Shown here: in pieces, positions 1-8,784 of the stretch
How the letters are laid out: every line of letters begins with the position of its first letter
How positions within the stretch are numbered: the stretch's first letter is position 1
Source: Clostridia bacterium
Lineage (GTDB): Bacteria; Bacillota; Clostridia; Lachnospirales; Lachnospiraceae
Assembly (NCBI GenBank): GCA_026000945.1
Contig: BNZI01000002.1
Coordinates: 62,001-126,000, forward strand
Direction of reading: 5' to 3'
DNA length: 64,000 nucleotides
Translations under genes and position numbers: made by a program
The notes under the pieces: model-generated
The model's input: the letters and a program-made list of their open reading frames with translations, nothing else
Database searches by the model: none
What the model was told of the DNA's origin: nothing

Positions 1-366
1 GGTCGATAATACGCCTTCTGAAATAATGATTCGGCTTTGGGGAAAATCCAGCAGTCCCCCAATGTGGTCGGGATGCAGATGCGACAAAATGATGCCTTTT
101 ACATCGCATGAAGGTATATTCCTTTTTGCAAGCTGCCTTACCAGTTCGTTCTCGGCATCACACACCACGGGGTTAAGCCAATGATATATCCGTGATTGCC
201 ATCCAGACTTAAAAATGCGAGTTGCATAGCCTGTGTCAAACAGCCAGCAATCATCATCATGGCGAAAAAATACTGCTGTTGCTGGAAATTGACGAGTTTC
301 ATTTCTCGCTCCTTTTATCGCCCGGTGCAAATTGTTGACACAGTAACCGCAAACGTATATTTTCAC
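1..366 (-). CDS. MBL-fold metallo-hydrolase, C-terminus beyond window
   Basis: Reading the minus strand from a GTG at 364-366 gives an open frame to the window edge (122 codons). It contains the metallo-beta-lactamase signature SHLHPDHIGG (HxHxDH type) and the typical preceding strand LFDTGYATRIF. The family consists of di-metal hydrolases acting on esters, lactones, thioesters or phosphodiesters; the substrate here is unknown. The GTG lies one base after the stop codon of the upstream SDR gene, so the two are probably translationally coupled. There is no strong Shine-Dalgarno sequence in front of it, in keeping with coupling. The start choice is the first in-frame GTG after the upstream stop and is moderately sure. 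Base composition looks more GC-rich than the trp operon that follows. Confidence 0.8.
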   Translation of the reverse strand, partial: MKIYVCGYCVNNLHRAIKGARNETRQFPATAVFFRHDDDCWLFDTGYATRIFKSGWQSRIYHWLNPVVCDAENELVRQLAKRNIPSCDVKGIILSHLHPDHIGGLLDFPQSRIIISEGVLST

Positions 367-367
367 G

Positions 368-1354
368 TCAGTGATTTTCGTTCCAATCTTGTGCATATTC
401 TCTAAACCCTTCGCTTAGTGTTTTTTTCGGCACATACCCGAGCCTTTTTGTTGCGGCATCAATATTTAAGGTTTGCGAAACCCCGAGTGTAGACAAGGTG
501 TATCTTGTGAAAACCGGTTCTTTACGTATTTGTAGTATTTTATAGATAAACTCTAAAAACGCAGCAATGCCAAATGCGAGCTTAAAGCCCATGTTGAAAT
601 AGCGCGGATGAACATTGATTTGCTCCAGCAGGTTATCTATAATGTCTTTATATTTCATTACTTCGCCATTTGTAATATTAAAAACACCTGTTTCACAACT
701 GTTTGCGGCAAGCCATATGCTATAAGCAACATTCTCGACGCAGACAATATCGACTACGTTTTTGCCCCTGTTAAAAAGCGGGATTCCAATTTTAGCGTTA
801 GCGTGGAGCAGGCGGGGAACAATACTCGTATCCCCAATGCCAAAAATGCCATGAGGTCTGATCATTATGCTTGATAAGCCATGCTTTTTTCCAAAATCAT
901 TTACCAACTTCTCCGCCATGATTTTCGATTTGATATAATCATTTAGCTTGTTATTGGTGTCAACATCATCTTCATGAATGTCTAACCTGTCATAGGCACA
1001 ATTATATACGCTACAGGACGAAATATAAACAAACTTCTTCACACCATGTGCTATGCAAGCTTCCAAAACGTTTTGCGTTCCTACTACATTCGCCTGATAG
1101 AAATCTTTCCATTTACCCCAGACAGTGCATAATGCACCTGCATGAACAACGATATCAACGCCGTCTAAAGCTGCACATATCTCGTCAGGACGAGTGAAAT
1201 CTCCTTTAATAAATTGGCAGTCAGATAGTGTGTTTCCCACTCTTTCATTTCTGCCAAAAGCAACAATATCACAATTGTGCGTTGCGAATTCTTCAATAAT
1301 ATATTTTCCTAAGAAACCGGTCGCTCCTGTTATCAACACTTTCAAAATAGGCAC
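368..1354 (-). CDS. NAD(P)-dependent extended SDR (epimerase/dehydratase or 3beta-HSD type)
   Basis: The 328-residue protein begins with VLITGATGFLGKYIIEEF, the Rossmann GxxGxxG nucleotide-binding motif of extended short-chain dehydrogenases. The catalytic YxxxK is seen as YIKSK and is preceded by the SSCSVY strand that carries the conserved serine. Length and C-terminal features fit NAD-dependent epimerase/dehydratase or 3-beta-hydroxysteroid dehydrogenase-like enzymes, which also include OleD of long-chain olefin biosynthesis. Its partner downstream is an MBL-fold hydrolase. Such pairs occur beside ketoacyl synthase III-like and adenylating enzymes, but none is visible here because the window ends. 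The substrate cannot be read from the sequence. Confidence 0.85.
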   Translation of the reverse strand: MPILKVLITGATGFLGKYIIEEFATHNCDIVAFGRNERVGNTLSDCQFIKGDFTRPDEICAALDGVDIVVHAGALCTVWGKWKDFYQANVVGTQNVLEACIAHGVKKFVYISSCSVYNCAYDRLDIHEDDVDTNNKLNDYIKSKIMAEKLVNDFGKKHGLSSIMIRPHGIFGIGDTSIVPRLLHANAKIGIPLFNRGKNVVDIVCVENVAYSIWLAANSCETGVFNITNGEVMKYKDIIDNLLEQINVHPRYFNMGFKLAFGIAAFLEFIYKILQIRKEPVFTRYTLSTLGVSQTLNIDAATKRLGYVPKKTLSEGFREYAQDWNENH

Positions 1355-1636
1355 CTCACATCATAGCTCATATTTCCATTATCGCAGAAATTATACTAAA
1401 ATTCAATATAAACCTATTTTATAATCCTAAAACTGCAAATTGCCTTGTTTTCTCACAAGTACGGACAATTTTTCTCTATGATATTTGCTTAGATGAAATA
1501 ATCTGTCAAGAATGTGATATTTTCCGCGTGATCAAAAGTCCGATTGGGATTTATGTATCGCAAAAAAATCAAAGATATTGCCGAAAAAAACAACTGGGTA
1601 GAATTTAAATTCTATTCACAACAAATGTGTTGAAGG

Positions 1637-1694
1637 ACTGCTCCCAAAACTAGATATGTGATCAAAACATGTTAGTAGAAGGGGGCAGTTTTTT
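1637..1694 (+). terminator. Intrinsic terminator upstream of trpD
   Basis: ACTGCTCCC (1637-1645) pairs with GGGGGCAGT (1681-1689) with one G-U pair, and is followed by TTTTTTC. The 35-nt loop holds a weak ATGT/ACAT stem. Because a separate promoter follows at 1754-1782, this is more likely an insulating terminator than a trp attenuator: no T-box AGGGTGG motif and no Trp-rich leader peptide was seen. The rest of 1355-1636 holds no gene that I can support. Confidence 0.6.
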
Positions 1695-1753
1695 CATGTT
1701 CAAAAGAGTATAAAATAAAAAGTACACAAGGGAGTACAAACAAAAATTTACCC

Positions 1754-1782
1754 ATGACAATTTCTTTTTCATGCGCTATACT
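1754..1782 (+). promoter_or_regulatory. Promoter of the trp operon
   Basis: ATGACA (1754-1759), 17-bp spacer, TATACT (1777-1782). Both boxes are five of six matches to the vegetative consensus. Transcription would begin near 1789, upstream of the trpD start at 1841. Confidence 0.65.
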
Positions 1783-1840
1783 AGAGTATTAACAAAGCGA
1801 TTTTATGCATTACAAAAAATGGAAAGAAAGTAGAGATAAA

Positions 1841-2860
1841 ATGGAAGAGTTATTGCAAAAAGTTTATCAGCAGAATTCTTTAAGCGAAGAGGAAATGTAT
1901 GCTGTGGCTCAAGAGATTTTTTCGGGAAAAGTTTCTGTGCCAAAATTAGCTGCTTTTTTGATGGCATTAAAAATCAAAGGGGAAACGATCGAAGAAATAG
2001 CAGGTATTTCTATGGCCATGCAGCAAGCGGCAGTACATCTTCCGTATAAGAAACACGATGCAATGGATAATTGCGGAACAGGTGGAGATAAATCCAACAG
2101 TTTTAATATTAGTACAACCAGTGCCTTTGTGCTTGCGGCAGGTGGAATAAAAATGGCGAAACACGGAAACAGGAGCATTTCTAGCCAATCGGGAAGTGCA
2201 GATGTTTGTACGGAGCTAGGAATTGAAGTTGAACTTTCTCGTGCAAAAATGGCGGATTTATTGGATAAAATAGGGATTGTCTTTTTATTCGCTCCACATA
2301 TGCATCCAAATATGAAATATGTCATGGAAGTGAGGAAAGAACTTAAAACACCGACTATTTTTAATTTAATCGGTCCGCTGACCAATCCGGTTTCACTTAA
2401 GGCACAATTAATGGGCATTTATCGGAGAGATTTACTGGTGCAAATGGCGGAAGTATTGAAAAAAATCGGCAGAGAACGGGCAATTGTGGTAAATGGTGCA
2501 GGAAACATGGATGAGGCTTCTTTAATGGGAGAAAATCACTATGCTCTACTGGAAAATGGTCAAGTAAAAACAGCTGTTTTTACACCAGAAGAAGTAGGCC
2601 TAAAAAGAATGCCTGCTGAGGCAATTCGTGGAGGAGATGCCAAGTGTAATGCACAGATTGTCAAGGACGTTTTAGCCAATCAAGCCGGTGCATATTTAGA
2701 TACGGTTTTACTCAATGCAGGTTTAGGATTTTTTGCTTATGGTTTGGTTTCTTCGATAAAAAAGGGTGTGGAATTGGCACGTGATGTGATTGCTTCAGGT
2801 GCGGCACAACGCAAATTAGAAGATTTATTGATGACTCAAAAGGAGATTTTGGCAGAATGA
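1841..2860 (+). CDS. trpD: Anthranilate phosphoribosyltransferase
   Basis: TrpD transfers phosphoribose from PRPP to anthranilate in the second step of tryptophan synthesis from chorismate. The protein shows the N-terminal helical domain ending in [11 protein letters not shown] and the family signature [17 protein letters not shown] that binds PRPP, then [16 protein letters not shown] and [11 protein letters not shown]. An in-frame ATG exists at 1805, but it has no ribosome binding site and would sit only about 16 nt from the transcription start. The ATG at 1841 gives 339 residues, the usual length and N-terminus ([18 protein letters not shown]). It is the first gene of the operon: trpE and trpG are absent upstream, so anthranilate synthase must be encoded elsewhere. 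Confidence 0.95.
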   Translation: MEELLQKVYQQNSLSEEEMYAVAQEIFSGKVSVPKLAAFLMALKIKGETIEEIAGISMAMQQAAVHLPYKKHDAMDNCGTGGDKSNSFNISTTSAFVLAAGGIKMAKHGNRSISSQSGSADVCTELGIEVELSRAKMADLLDKIGIVFLFAPHMHPNMKYVMEVRKELKTPTIFNLIGPLTNPVSLKAQLMGIYRRDLLVQMAEVLKKIGRERAIVVNGAGNMDEASLMGENHYALLENGQVKTAVFTPEEVGLKRMPAEAIRGGDAKCNAQIVKDVLANQAGAYLDTVLLNAGLGFFAYGLVSSIKKGVELARDVIASGAAQRKLEDLLMTQKEILAE

Positions 2861-3639
2861 ATACTTTTTTAACGGAAATCTTAAAGCAAAAAGAAAAAGA
2901 AGTTCAAGCAATGCCCCAGGAAAGCGTACAAGAAATCAAGCAAAAGAAAGATTTTTGGGAATTTTTAAAAGAAAATCCACAGCGTATGCAATTGATTGCC
3001 GAAGTGAAACGTGCTTCCCCATCAAAAGGACAGATTAATATGGGTGTAGATCCAGTTGCACAAGCAAAAGCTTATGAGCGAGCGGGGGCGGGATTAGTTT
3101 CCGTTTTGACGGATGAATTGTATTTTAAAGGTTCAATTCAAGATTTGAAGCAAGTAGCTGATGCGATCAATCTTCCCGTCTTGTGCAAGGATTTTTTTAT
3201 CAATGAAAAACAGCTGATTCGAGCACGCAATCATGGAGCAAATGTCATTTTGCTCATTGTGGCAGCCTTATCGGAACAAAAATTACAAGATTTGTTTCAA
3301 GAGGCAAAACAACTAGGGCTTCTAGCTTTGGTAGAAGTACATAATGAACAGGAATTACACCGTGCTGAACAGCTTGGCGCAGAGTTGATTGGGGTGAATA
3401 ATCGAGATTTACATAGTTTCCAAGTAGATATTGCTGTAAGTGAAAGGCTTGCTCAAGTCCAGTCTAGACAGGATTGTTTTTATGTTAGTGAGTCAGGATT
3501 TAAGACAAGTGAGGATGTAGAGCGCATAAAAGAGCATTATCAGGCAATTTTGGTAGGAGAAGCCTTAATGCGTGAGCAAAACCCTGAGCAAGTAGCAGAA
3601 AGCTTACGTGTGTTTCGTTCAAAATCTGCATTAAGCTAA
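2857..3639 (+). CDS. trpC: Indole-3-glycerol phosphate synthase
   Basis: A 260-residue TIM-barrel protein that converts carboxyphenylaminodeoxyribulose phosphate to indole-3-glycerol phosphate. The motif [12 protein letters not shown], the strand [45 protein letters not shown] and SESGF mark the active-site strands. The start overlaps the trpD stop by four bases (ATGA). The 3' end is notable: about 80 bp from VGEALMREQ to the near end of the gene is duplicated in front of trpF, with a small inverted-repeat element between the two copies. Confidence 0.95.
   Translation: MNTFLTEILKQKEKEVQAMPQESVQEIKQKKDFWEFLKENPQRMQLIAEVKRASPSKGQINMGVDPVAQAKAYERAGAGLVSVLTDELYFKGSIQDLKQVADAINLPVLCKDFFINEKQLIRARNHGANVILLIVAALSEQKLQDLFQEAKQLGLLALVEVHNEQELHRAEQLGAELIGVNNRDLHSFQVDIAVSERLAQVQSRQDCFYVSESGFKTSEDVERIKEHYQAILVGEALMREQNPEQVAESLRVFRSKSALS
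3554..3631 (+). repeat. Copy 1 of trpC-end duplication
   Basis: This stretch encodes the end of TrpC ([20 protein letters not shown] and onward) and recurs at 3869-3949. The second half of the repeat, from GTAGCAGAAAGCTT on, differs at only a few positions; the middle of copy 2 is six bases longer. Confidence 0.8.
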
Positions 3640-3651
3640 GATATTGAATTT

Positions 3652-3867
3652 AGGATGTGTGTTCACACTACCACGAAACGTCTATTTTTTTCTAGATTTT
3701 GTGTTAGTCTGTGTTTAAAGCCTGTTTTCATTAACTTTCTTCTCGCTTGAAAATACGGAACAAGCTTTTGAATTTTCTTGAAATACGCATGCTTGTCTGC
3801 AAAATTTGCCTTGCGGGATAGAAAATCTATGCAAAATATGGGCATTTATGGTAGTGTAAACACGCCT
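3652..3867. mobile_element. Small terminal-inverted-repeat element between trpC and trpF (R2/TIR family)
   Basis: The left end, AGG followed by ATGTGTGTTCACACTACCA, is inverted at the right end (TGGTAGTGTAAACACGCCT). The ~216-bp interior has no coding capacity and itself contains a GCCTGTTTTCATT arm like the long hairpin repeats elsewhere in the window. The same terminal sequence is found near 8605-8625 and 29350. It looks like a MITE-type non-autonomous element inserted within the operon. No transposase is present in the window. Confidence 0.6.
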
Positions 3868-3868
3868 A

Positions 3869-3949
3869 GTAGGAGAAATTTTGATGAATGAACAAAACCT
3901 TGATTTTGGACATGTAGCAGAAAGCTTGCGTGTATTTCATTCAAACTCT
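3869..3949 (+). repeat. Copy 2 of trpC-end duplication, now the trpF leader
   Basis: GTAGGAGAA, which encodes Val-Gly-Glu in trpC, here reads as a Shine-Dalgarno sequence. The codons that follow ([18 protein letters not shown]) resemble Trp[17 protein letters not shown]. The duplicated end of trpC has thus become the ribosome binding site, start codon and N-terminal extension of trpF. Confidence 0.8.
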
Positions 3950-4621
3950 GCCTTTCATCCACAGAGTTTACTTTCAGAAAACGAATATCAGCCGAAAGTG
4001 AAAATTTGCGGTATACAAACCAAAGAGGAGGCAGAATGGGCAGTACAGTATGGAGTGGATATGCTTGGCTTTGTCTTTGCAAAGAGTAAACGTCAAGTCA
4101 GTCTTGAACAAGCAAAAAAAATCGCAAAAGGTCTTCCTCCATCGATAAAAAAAGTAGGGGTTTTCGTGAATCCTGAATTGGATGAAGTACTGAATTGTAA
4201 AGAACAAGTTCCTTTGGATTTGATTCAATTTCATGGCAATGAGTCGCCAGAATTTGTAAAACAACTTAGTCCATCCATCAAAGCAATTCAAGTTCGTGAC
4301 GGAAAATTTTCTCAAGATATTTGGACATATCCGGATAGCTTGATTTTATTAGATGCTCCGGAAGAAAATTTTGTAGGAGGGAATGGCAAAAGCTTTGATT
4401 GGGAAAAACTTTTAGAAGTGAAATTGCCGAAAGAACGCTTAATCGTTGCAGGCGGATTAAATGAAAAGAATGTACTTCGGGCAATTGGCTTATTTAAACC
4501 TTTTGCGGTGGATGTGTCATCGAGTGTAGAAACAATGGGGAAAAAAGATCAGACGAAAATTAAAAATTTTATTCAGCAAGTAAAAGGAGTGAGAGAAAAT
4601 GGCTTATCAAGCACCAGATGA
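3884..4621 (+). CDS. trpF: Phosphoribosylanthranilate isomerase with TrpC-derived N-terminal extension
   Basis: TrpF isomerises phosphoribosylanthranilate to the ribulose form. The catalytic domain starts at about residue 37 with [14 protein letters not shown] (active-site Cys in KICGI), followed by [31 protein letters not shown], the Asp-bearing strand [21 protein letters not shown], and [10 protein letters not shown]. The 245-residue length is some 35 residues above the usual, and the excess is a degenerate copy of the TrpC C-terminus. ATG 3884 is chosen because AGGAG lies eight bases upstream. The gene overlaps trpB by 23 bases. Whether the extension is translated in full or removed has not been determined. 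Confidence 0.92.
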   Translation: MNEQNLDFGHVAESLRVFHSNSAFHPQSLLSENEYQPKVKICGIQTKEEAEWAVQYGVDMLGFVFAKSKRQVSLEQAKKIAKGLPPSIKKVGVFVNPELDEVLNCKEQVPLDLIQFHGNESPEFVKQLSPSIKAIQVRDGKFSQDIWTYPDSLILLDAPEENFVGGNGKSFDWEKLLEVKLPKERLIVAGGLNEKNVLRAIGLFKPFAVDVSSSVETMGKKDQTKIKNFIQQVKGVRENGLSSTR

Positions 4622-5801
4622 AAAAGGATTTTATGGAAGTTATGGAGGACGTTTTGTATCTGAATCGCTGATGAATGCAGTATTAGAATTGGAAAATGCC
4701 TATCGAAAAGCGCAAAAAGATCCAAAATTCCAACAAGAATTTGCTTATTATTTAAAAGACTATGTAGGACGGGAAACCCCTCTTTATTTTGCTGAGCAGT
4801 TGACAAACTATGCGGGTGGAGCAAAAATCTATTTAAAACGTGAAGATTTAAACCATACAGGAGCGCACAAAATCAATAATACCATAGGACAGATTTTGTT
4901 AGCCAAAAGAATGGGTAAACAAAAGATTGTAGCAGAAACCGGAGCAGGGCAGCATGGCGTAGCGACAGCGACGGTAGCCGCACTTTTTAATATGGAATGT
5001 ATTGTTTTCATGGGTGCAGAGGATGTAAAACGCCAAGCTCTTAATGTGTTTCGTATGGAACTTTTAGGCACTCGAGTAGAAAGTGTAAAAAATGGAAGTC
5101 ATACCTTAAAAGATGCAGTTAATGAAGCTTTGCGTTACTGGGTGGCAAATATTGAGGATACACATTATATTTTGGGTTCAGTTTTAGGACCTCATCCGTT
5201 TCCTGAAATCGTAAGGGATTTTCAAAGTGTGATTGGAAAAGAAGCACGCGCTCAGCATTTAGAAGCAGAGGGAAAATTACCGGAGGCTTTAGTTGCTTGT
5301 ATTGGCGGCGGCAGTAATGCAATGGGACTATTTTATCCTTTTATCCATGATCAGGAAGTGAAAATGTACGGGGTGGAGGCAGCAGGATTAGGCTTAGAAA
5401 GTGGTTCTTATGCGGCATCATTAGCGAAAGGAAAAAAAGGCATTCTGCATGGTGCAATGATGGATGTGTTACAAGATGAAAATGGACAAATCCTAGAAGC
5501 TTTTTCGATTTCGGCAGGTTTGGATTATCCGGGTATTGGACCGGAACACTCTTATTTTAAAGAGCTTGGACGTGCAGAATATGTCAGCGCTACAGATGAG
5601 GAGGCAATAGAAGCTTTTCAGATTTTATGTCGCACAGAAGGAATTATTCCAGCATTGGAAAGCTCACATGCCATTGCTTATGCCTTAAAATTGGCGAAAA
5701 CTATGCCAGCGAATCAAAGCATGATTATTTGCTTATCCGGACGAGGAGATAAAGATGTAGACCAAATCAAAGCACGTCTGCAAAAGGAGGGCAAAAAATG
5801 A
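4599..5801 (+). CDS. trpB: Tryptophan synthase beta chain
   Basis: A 400-residue PLP enzyme that joins indole and serine. The PLP lysine lies in [15 protein letters not shown], and the phosphate-binding loop GGGSNAMG, the motif [18 protein letters not shown] and the C-terminal LSGRGDKD are all intact. The start ATG is preceded by AAGGAG and lies within the 3' end of trpF, so the two genes are probably translationally coupled. It overlaps trpA by four bases. It is the common TrpB1 type that works with TrpA. Confidence 0.97.
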   Translation: MAYQAPDEKGFYGSYGGRFVSESLMNAVLELENAYRKAQKDPKFQQEFAYYLKDYVGRETPLYFAEQLTNYAGGAKIYLKREDLNHTGAHKINNTIGQILLAKRMGKQKIVAETGAGQHGVATATVAALFNMECIVFMGAEDVKRQALNVFRMELLGTRVESVKNGSHTLKDAVNEALRYWVANIEDTHYILGSVLGPHPFPEIVRDFQSVIGKEARAQHLEAEGKLPEALVACIGGGSNAMGLFYPFIHDQEVKMYGVEAAGLGLESGSYAASLAKGKKGILHGAMMDVLQDENGQILEAFSISAGLDYPGIGPEHSYFKELGRAEYVSATDEEAIEAFQILCRTEGIIPALESSHAIAYALKLAKTMPANQSMIICLSGRGDKDVDQIKARLQKEGKK

Positions 5802-6568
5802 AAACACTTACGCAAATATTGAATCAAAAAGTAGAAAAAAAAGAACCGATTATTGTGGCTTACATCATGGCAGGAGATGGAGGTTTAGATAAACTTCCAG
5901 AAACCATTCAGTTTTTAGAAGACAATGGAGTGAGTGCGATAGAAATTGGTATTCCCTTTTCTGACCCGGTAGCAGATGGTCCGGTGATTCAGCAAGCCGG
6001 ACTCCGTGCCTTGAGTCAAAAAGTGAATTTAGAACAAATTGTAGAAAAATTACAGACAGTAAAAACAACAATACCTCTCGTGATTATGACTTATTTTCAA
6101 TTAATTTTTCACTTGGGTGTAGAAAACTTTATTGCCAGTTTAGAAAATACTCCAGTAAAAGGATTGATTATCCCAGATTTACCTTACGAGCATCAAGATT
6201 TTGTACTTCCTCTTTTACATAAGCGGGATATTGCTTTAGTACCTCTTGTTTCTTTAACCAGCCCAAAAGAAAGAATTCAACAAATTACACAAAATATGGA
6301 AGGCTTTATTTATGCTGTGACGGTAAACGGAACGACAGGCACAAGAAATACTTTTGGGGACAATATCGAAGAACACTTAGCAGAATTGAAGCAAAACGTT
6401 AATCTACCTGTTTTGGCAGGTTTTGGTGTGTCTACACTTGAACACGTCCAACAATTTAGTAAAGTGTGCGATGGCGTAGTTATCGGTAGTAAAATTGTTC
6501 GTATGTTGCATGAGGGACAAAAAGATGAGTTGGCAAAGTTTTTGTCAGCAGCGGCAAATTTAAGATAA
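5798..6568 (+). CDS. trpA: Tryptophan synthase alpha chain
   Basis: A 256-residue TIM-barrel protein that cleaves indole-3-glycerol phosphate and channels indole to TrpB. Visible motifs are [36 protein letters not shown] (catalytic Glu and Asp), [24 protein letters not shown] and [19 protein letters not shown] lies eight bases before the ATG. It is the last gene of the operon; no clear terminator follows and the downstream 0.65 kb is filled with hairpin repeats. Confidence 0.96.
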   Translation: MKTLTQILNQKVEKKEPIIVAYIMAGDGGLDKLPETIQFLEDNGVSAIEIGIPFSDPVADGPVIQQAGLRALSQKVNLEQIVEKLQTVKTTIPLVIMTYFQLIFHLGVENFIASLENTPVKGLIIPDLPYEHQDFVLPLLHKRDIALVPLVSLTSPKERIQQITQNMEGFIYAVTVNGTTGTRNTFGDNIEEHLAELKQNVNLPVLAGFGVSTLEHVQQFSKVCDGVVIGSKIVRMLHEGQKDELAKFLSAAANLR

Positions 6569-6589
6569 AAATGAAGAATTTTGACTCTA

Positions 6590-7225
6590 TTAGGCATATT
6601 CACATTAGCTGAAATGCACAGATTTTGAGTAGATTTTTCGCTCCGTAAGGTAAAATTTTCAGATATATGGTGCGTAATTCAAGAAAATAAAGATCTTGTC
6701 AAACAAGAAGAATATTATGAATAATTTTTTAAGAGTATGTTCTCGTATCTCCGAACGAGGAGAATACTGAGGATAGTTTTTCTAAGAGCCTGTTTTCATA
6801 TTTCCGAACGAAAAGAATGTTGTAGATAGTTTTTTTCCTACACGAAGAGGTGACGCAGGAATACTGGAGGTATTTCAAGGAATCTCGACACCGTAGGAGG
6901 AAAACTAGACCAATATTCTTCCGTAAGTGAGATATGAAAATAGACTCTCACACGAAGAGGTGACACAGGAATACTGGAGGTATTTCAAGGAGGCTCGACA
7001 CTATAGGAGGGAAAATAGACCAACATTCTCTTGTAAGTGAGATATGAATAGACTCTTACACAAAGAGGTGCGTAGAAATACTGGAGATATTTCAAGGAAG
7101 CTCGACACCGTAGGAGTGAAAATGGACCAACATTCTTCCGTAAGTGAGAGACGAAAACAAGCTTTAAACGTAGACCAGTACAAAACCGACCCAAAGATAA
7201 ACGCTCTACGGTAGTGCGAATGCGT
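6590..7225. repeat. Composite block of long hairpin repeats (R2)
   Basis: The 686-bp gap 6569-7254 holds no gene. Two left arms (AACGAGGAGAATACTGA near 6755 and AACGAAAAGAATGTTGT near 6810) are followed by three tandem right-hand units near 6841, 6955 and 7055. Each right-hand unit carries GAAGAGGTGACGCAGG, GGTATTTCAAGGAA, CTCGACACCGTAGGAGG and CATTCTTCCGTAAGTGAGA. Left and right arms are imperfect inverted repeats, so the block can fold into long hairpins. The outer edges (AGGCATATTCACATTAGCTG at 6590; CGGTAGTGCGAATGCGTT near 7210) resemble the terminal inverted repeat at 3652-3867. Confidence 0.6.
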
Positions 7226-7254
7226 TCCAGCAGGAGATGAAAATCTCCTGCCAC

Positions 7255-8313
7255 CTAAATTCTAAATTGCTCAAAAATTTTTAAAAATTCTTTTGCATAA
7301 GCGTATTGCGTTTTTCCATAATCTACAAAATCTACGCCTAATTGATACTTGTACTCGCACCAGTTGCTCCAAAGAAGCCCACAAATTGCAATATAGGCGT
7401 AAATTTTCGCCCGTGTTTTTGCTGGACAAGTTTCCGGAAAATAGCATTGAATTAGTTGGTCAATTTCTGTCAAGGTGTAGCCGGAATAAATAGCAAACAT
7501 AGCAATATCTACGTGGGGGTCTTGCATAGCAGCATATTCCCAGTCAATGAGGCGTATTTCTGTTTTTGCATACAAATTCTGTTGATCATTAGTCAAAGGT
7601 GAACTTGCTGTTGGTTCAATAGAAGGGTAATCAGAAGGATCATTACTCTTTCCTTGAAGAGATGGATGTGGTCTTTCATGGATAAAGATAAAATTGTCAG
7701 CAACAGAATCAATATGGCAAAGGCAAAATGGCAATGCCACAGAAGTGATGTAGGCTTTTAAGGCAAGTATTTGCGTTTTCGTTTGTTCATAATCCGGATA
7801 TAAAGATTTTTTATGTAGCCATAGATGTTCATAATATTCAATTTGAGCAAATAAATCAAAGACATGAGGAACTTGTAAACGGGATTCATGGAATTTTCTT
7901 AGTTTATGCATACAAGCCTTTACTTCAGACCAATTTTGGCAATCGCAGTTTTTAGCCTCTGGAAAAAACAAACTAATTTTATAGCCATTTTGAGGATTTA
8001 AGTAAAAAATATCATCACAAAGATTTAAAGGAGCAATATTCTGATAAACAATATATTCTTCTTGGCGACGGATCAATTTTTCTGTTCCTTTTCCTGGTAT
8101 ACGCATTAAATATTGCTGATCATGGAGATGAAAAGAAAAAGAAGAATTGGTCATTCCTTTTTTGATGATAGATAAATTTTGTATTTCATTTATTGTACAA
8201 GAAAAAGTGGAGCAAATAATTGAAATAATCTCGTCTTTTTTTGTTTTTTGGTTAGATAAAGGGAAAAGCTTAGATAATAAAGTAAGCAGAACATTATGGT
8301 CATTATGATTCAT
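7255..8313 (-). CDS. LicA-type choline kinase / phosphotransferase
   Basis: A 352-residue member of the choline kinase/aminoglycoside phosphotransferase fold. Visible motifs are an N-terminal nucleotide-binding lobe with GMTNSSFSF and YLMRIPGKGTEKLIRRQEEY, the catalytic loop CHIDSVADNFI (HxDxxxxN) and the metal-binding LIDWEYAAMQDPHVDIAMFA. LicA phosphorylates choline for decoration of teichoic acid or other surface glycans. This fits the two choline-binding-repeat proteins at 54.7-58.3 kb. Between the catalytic loop and the DWE motif lies an unusual insertion of about 40 residues, rich in Ser, Pro and Asn, where other family members have only a short turn. The rest of a lic operon (transporter, cytidylyltransferase) is not adjacent. 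Ethanolamine kinase is an alternative. Confidence 0.8.
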   Translation of the reverse strand: MNHNDHNVLLTLLSKLFPLSNQKTKKDEIISIICSTFSCTINEIQNLSIIKKGMTNSSFSFHLHDQQYLMRIPGKGTEKLIRRQEEYIVYQNIAPLNLCDDIFYLNPQNGYKISLFFPEAKNCDCQNWSEVKACMHKLRKFHESRLQVPHVFDLFAQIEYYEHLWLHKKSLYPDYEQTKTQILALKAYITSVALPFCLCHIDSVADNFIFIHERPHPSLQGKSNDPSDYPSIEPTASSPLTNDQQNLYAKTEIRLIDWEYAAMQDPHVDIAMFAIYSGYTLTEIDQLIQCYFPETCPAKTRAKIYAYIAICGLLWSNWCEYKYQLGVDFVDYGKTQYAYAKEFLKIFEQFRI

Positions 8314-8477
8314 GATAAAGCTCCTTTTATTACGTGTTCAACGATACAAGTTTAGGGTAAAGTCCTGCTGATGAAGTTTTATACTTCTTGTATTATTTAA
8401 GCAATGTATTATTTTGTCAAGTGAATTTTGAATCCAGGTTAAATTAGCTATTTTACACAATGATAGATAAAATAAAT

Positions 8478-8745
8478 GTGGCCTGTTTAATCTCTGTGAA
8501 TGCGTTTTGTTTAAGAGTGTGTTTTTAAATATCTTTGAATGAGGAGAATTTACAGTATGTCTACAAAAATTGCCTTGTGGAGCGAAAAATTTGAAGGACT
8601 CTGCGGGTAGTGTGAACACACCTTAAAACAGGTTCTTACCTATGAAGGAGTACACAGAGATACTAGAGTTCAAGAAAACTCTACACCGTAGGAGGAAAAA
8701 TAGAGCCCTATTCTACGATAAGTAAGGATTAAACAGGTATCTAAA
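8478..8745. repeat. Nested hairpin repeat (R2 with inner TIR element)
   Basis: The 471-bp gap 8314-8784 has no gene. CCTGTTTAATC at 8480 and GATTAAACAGG near 8730 form the outer arms, and the right part carries the R2 core (CTCTACACCGTAGGAGGAAA). Inside, 8510-8625 is a smaller element beginning AAGAGTGTGTTTTT and ending GGGTAGTGTGAACACACCTT, the same end as the element between trpC and trpF. One element thus appears inserted in another. Confidence 0.5.
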
Positions 8746-8784
8746 AGGGAGCTTACACGAAAGCATTAGGAAAGGAAACTCAAG

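Noticed and set aside
608-874. Open frame on the plus strand opposite the SDR gene
   Set aside because: Antisense to a well-supported SDR; no family features and no ribosome binding site.
1500-1700. T-box or Trp attenuator before trpD
   Set aside because: No AGGGTGG-type T-box sequence, no Trp-rich leader peptide, and an independent promoter lies after the terminator hairpin.
6985-7254. Open frames inside the hairpin-repeat block
   Set aside because: They arise from the tandem R2 units and have repeated, low-meaning translations.
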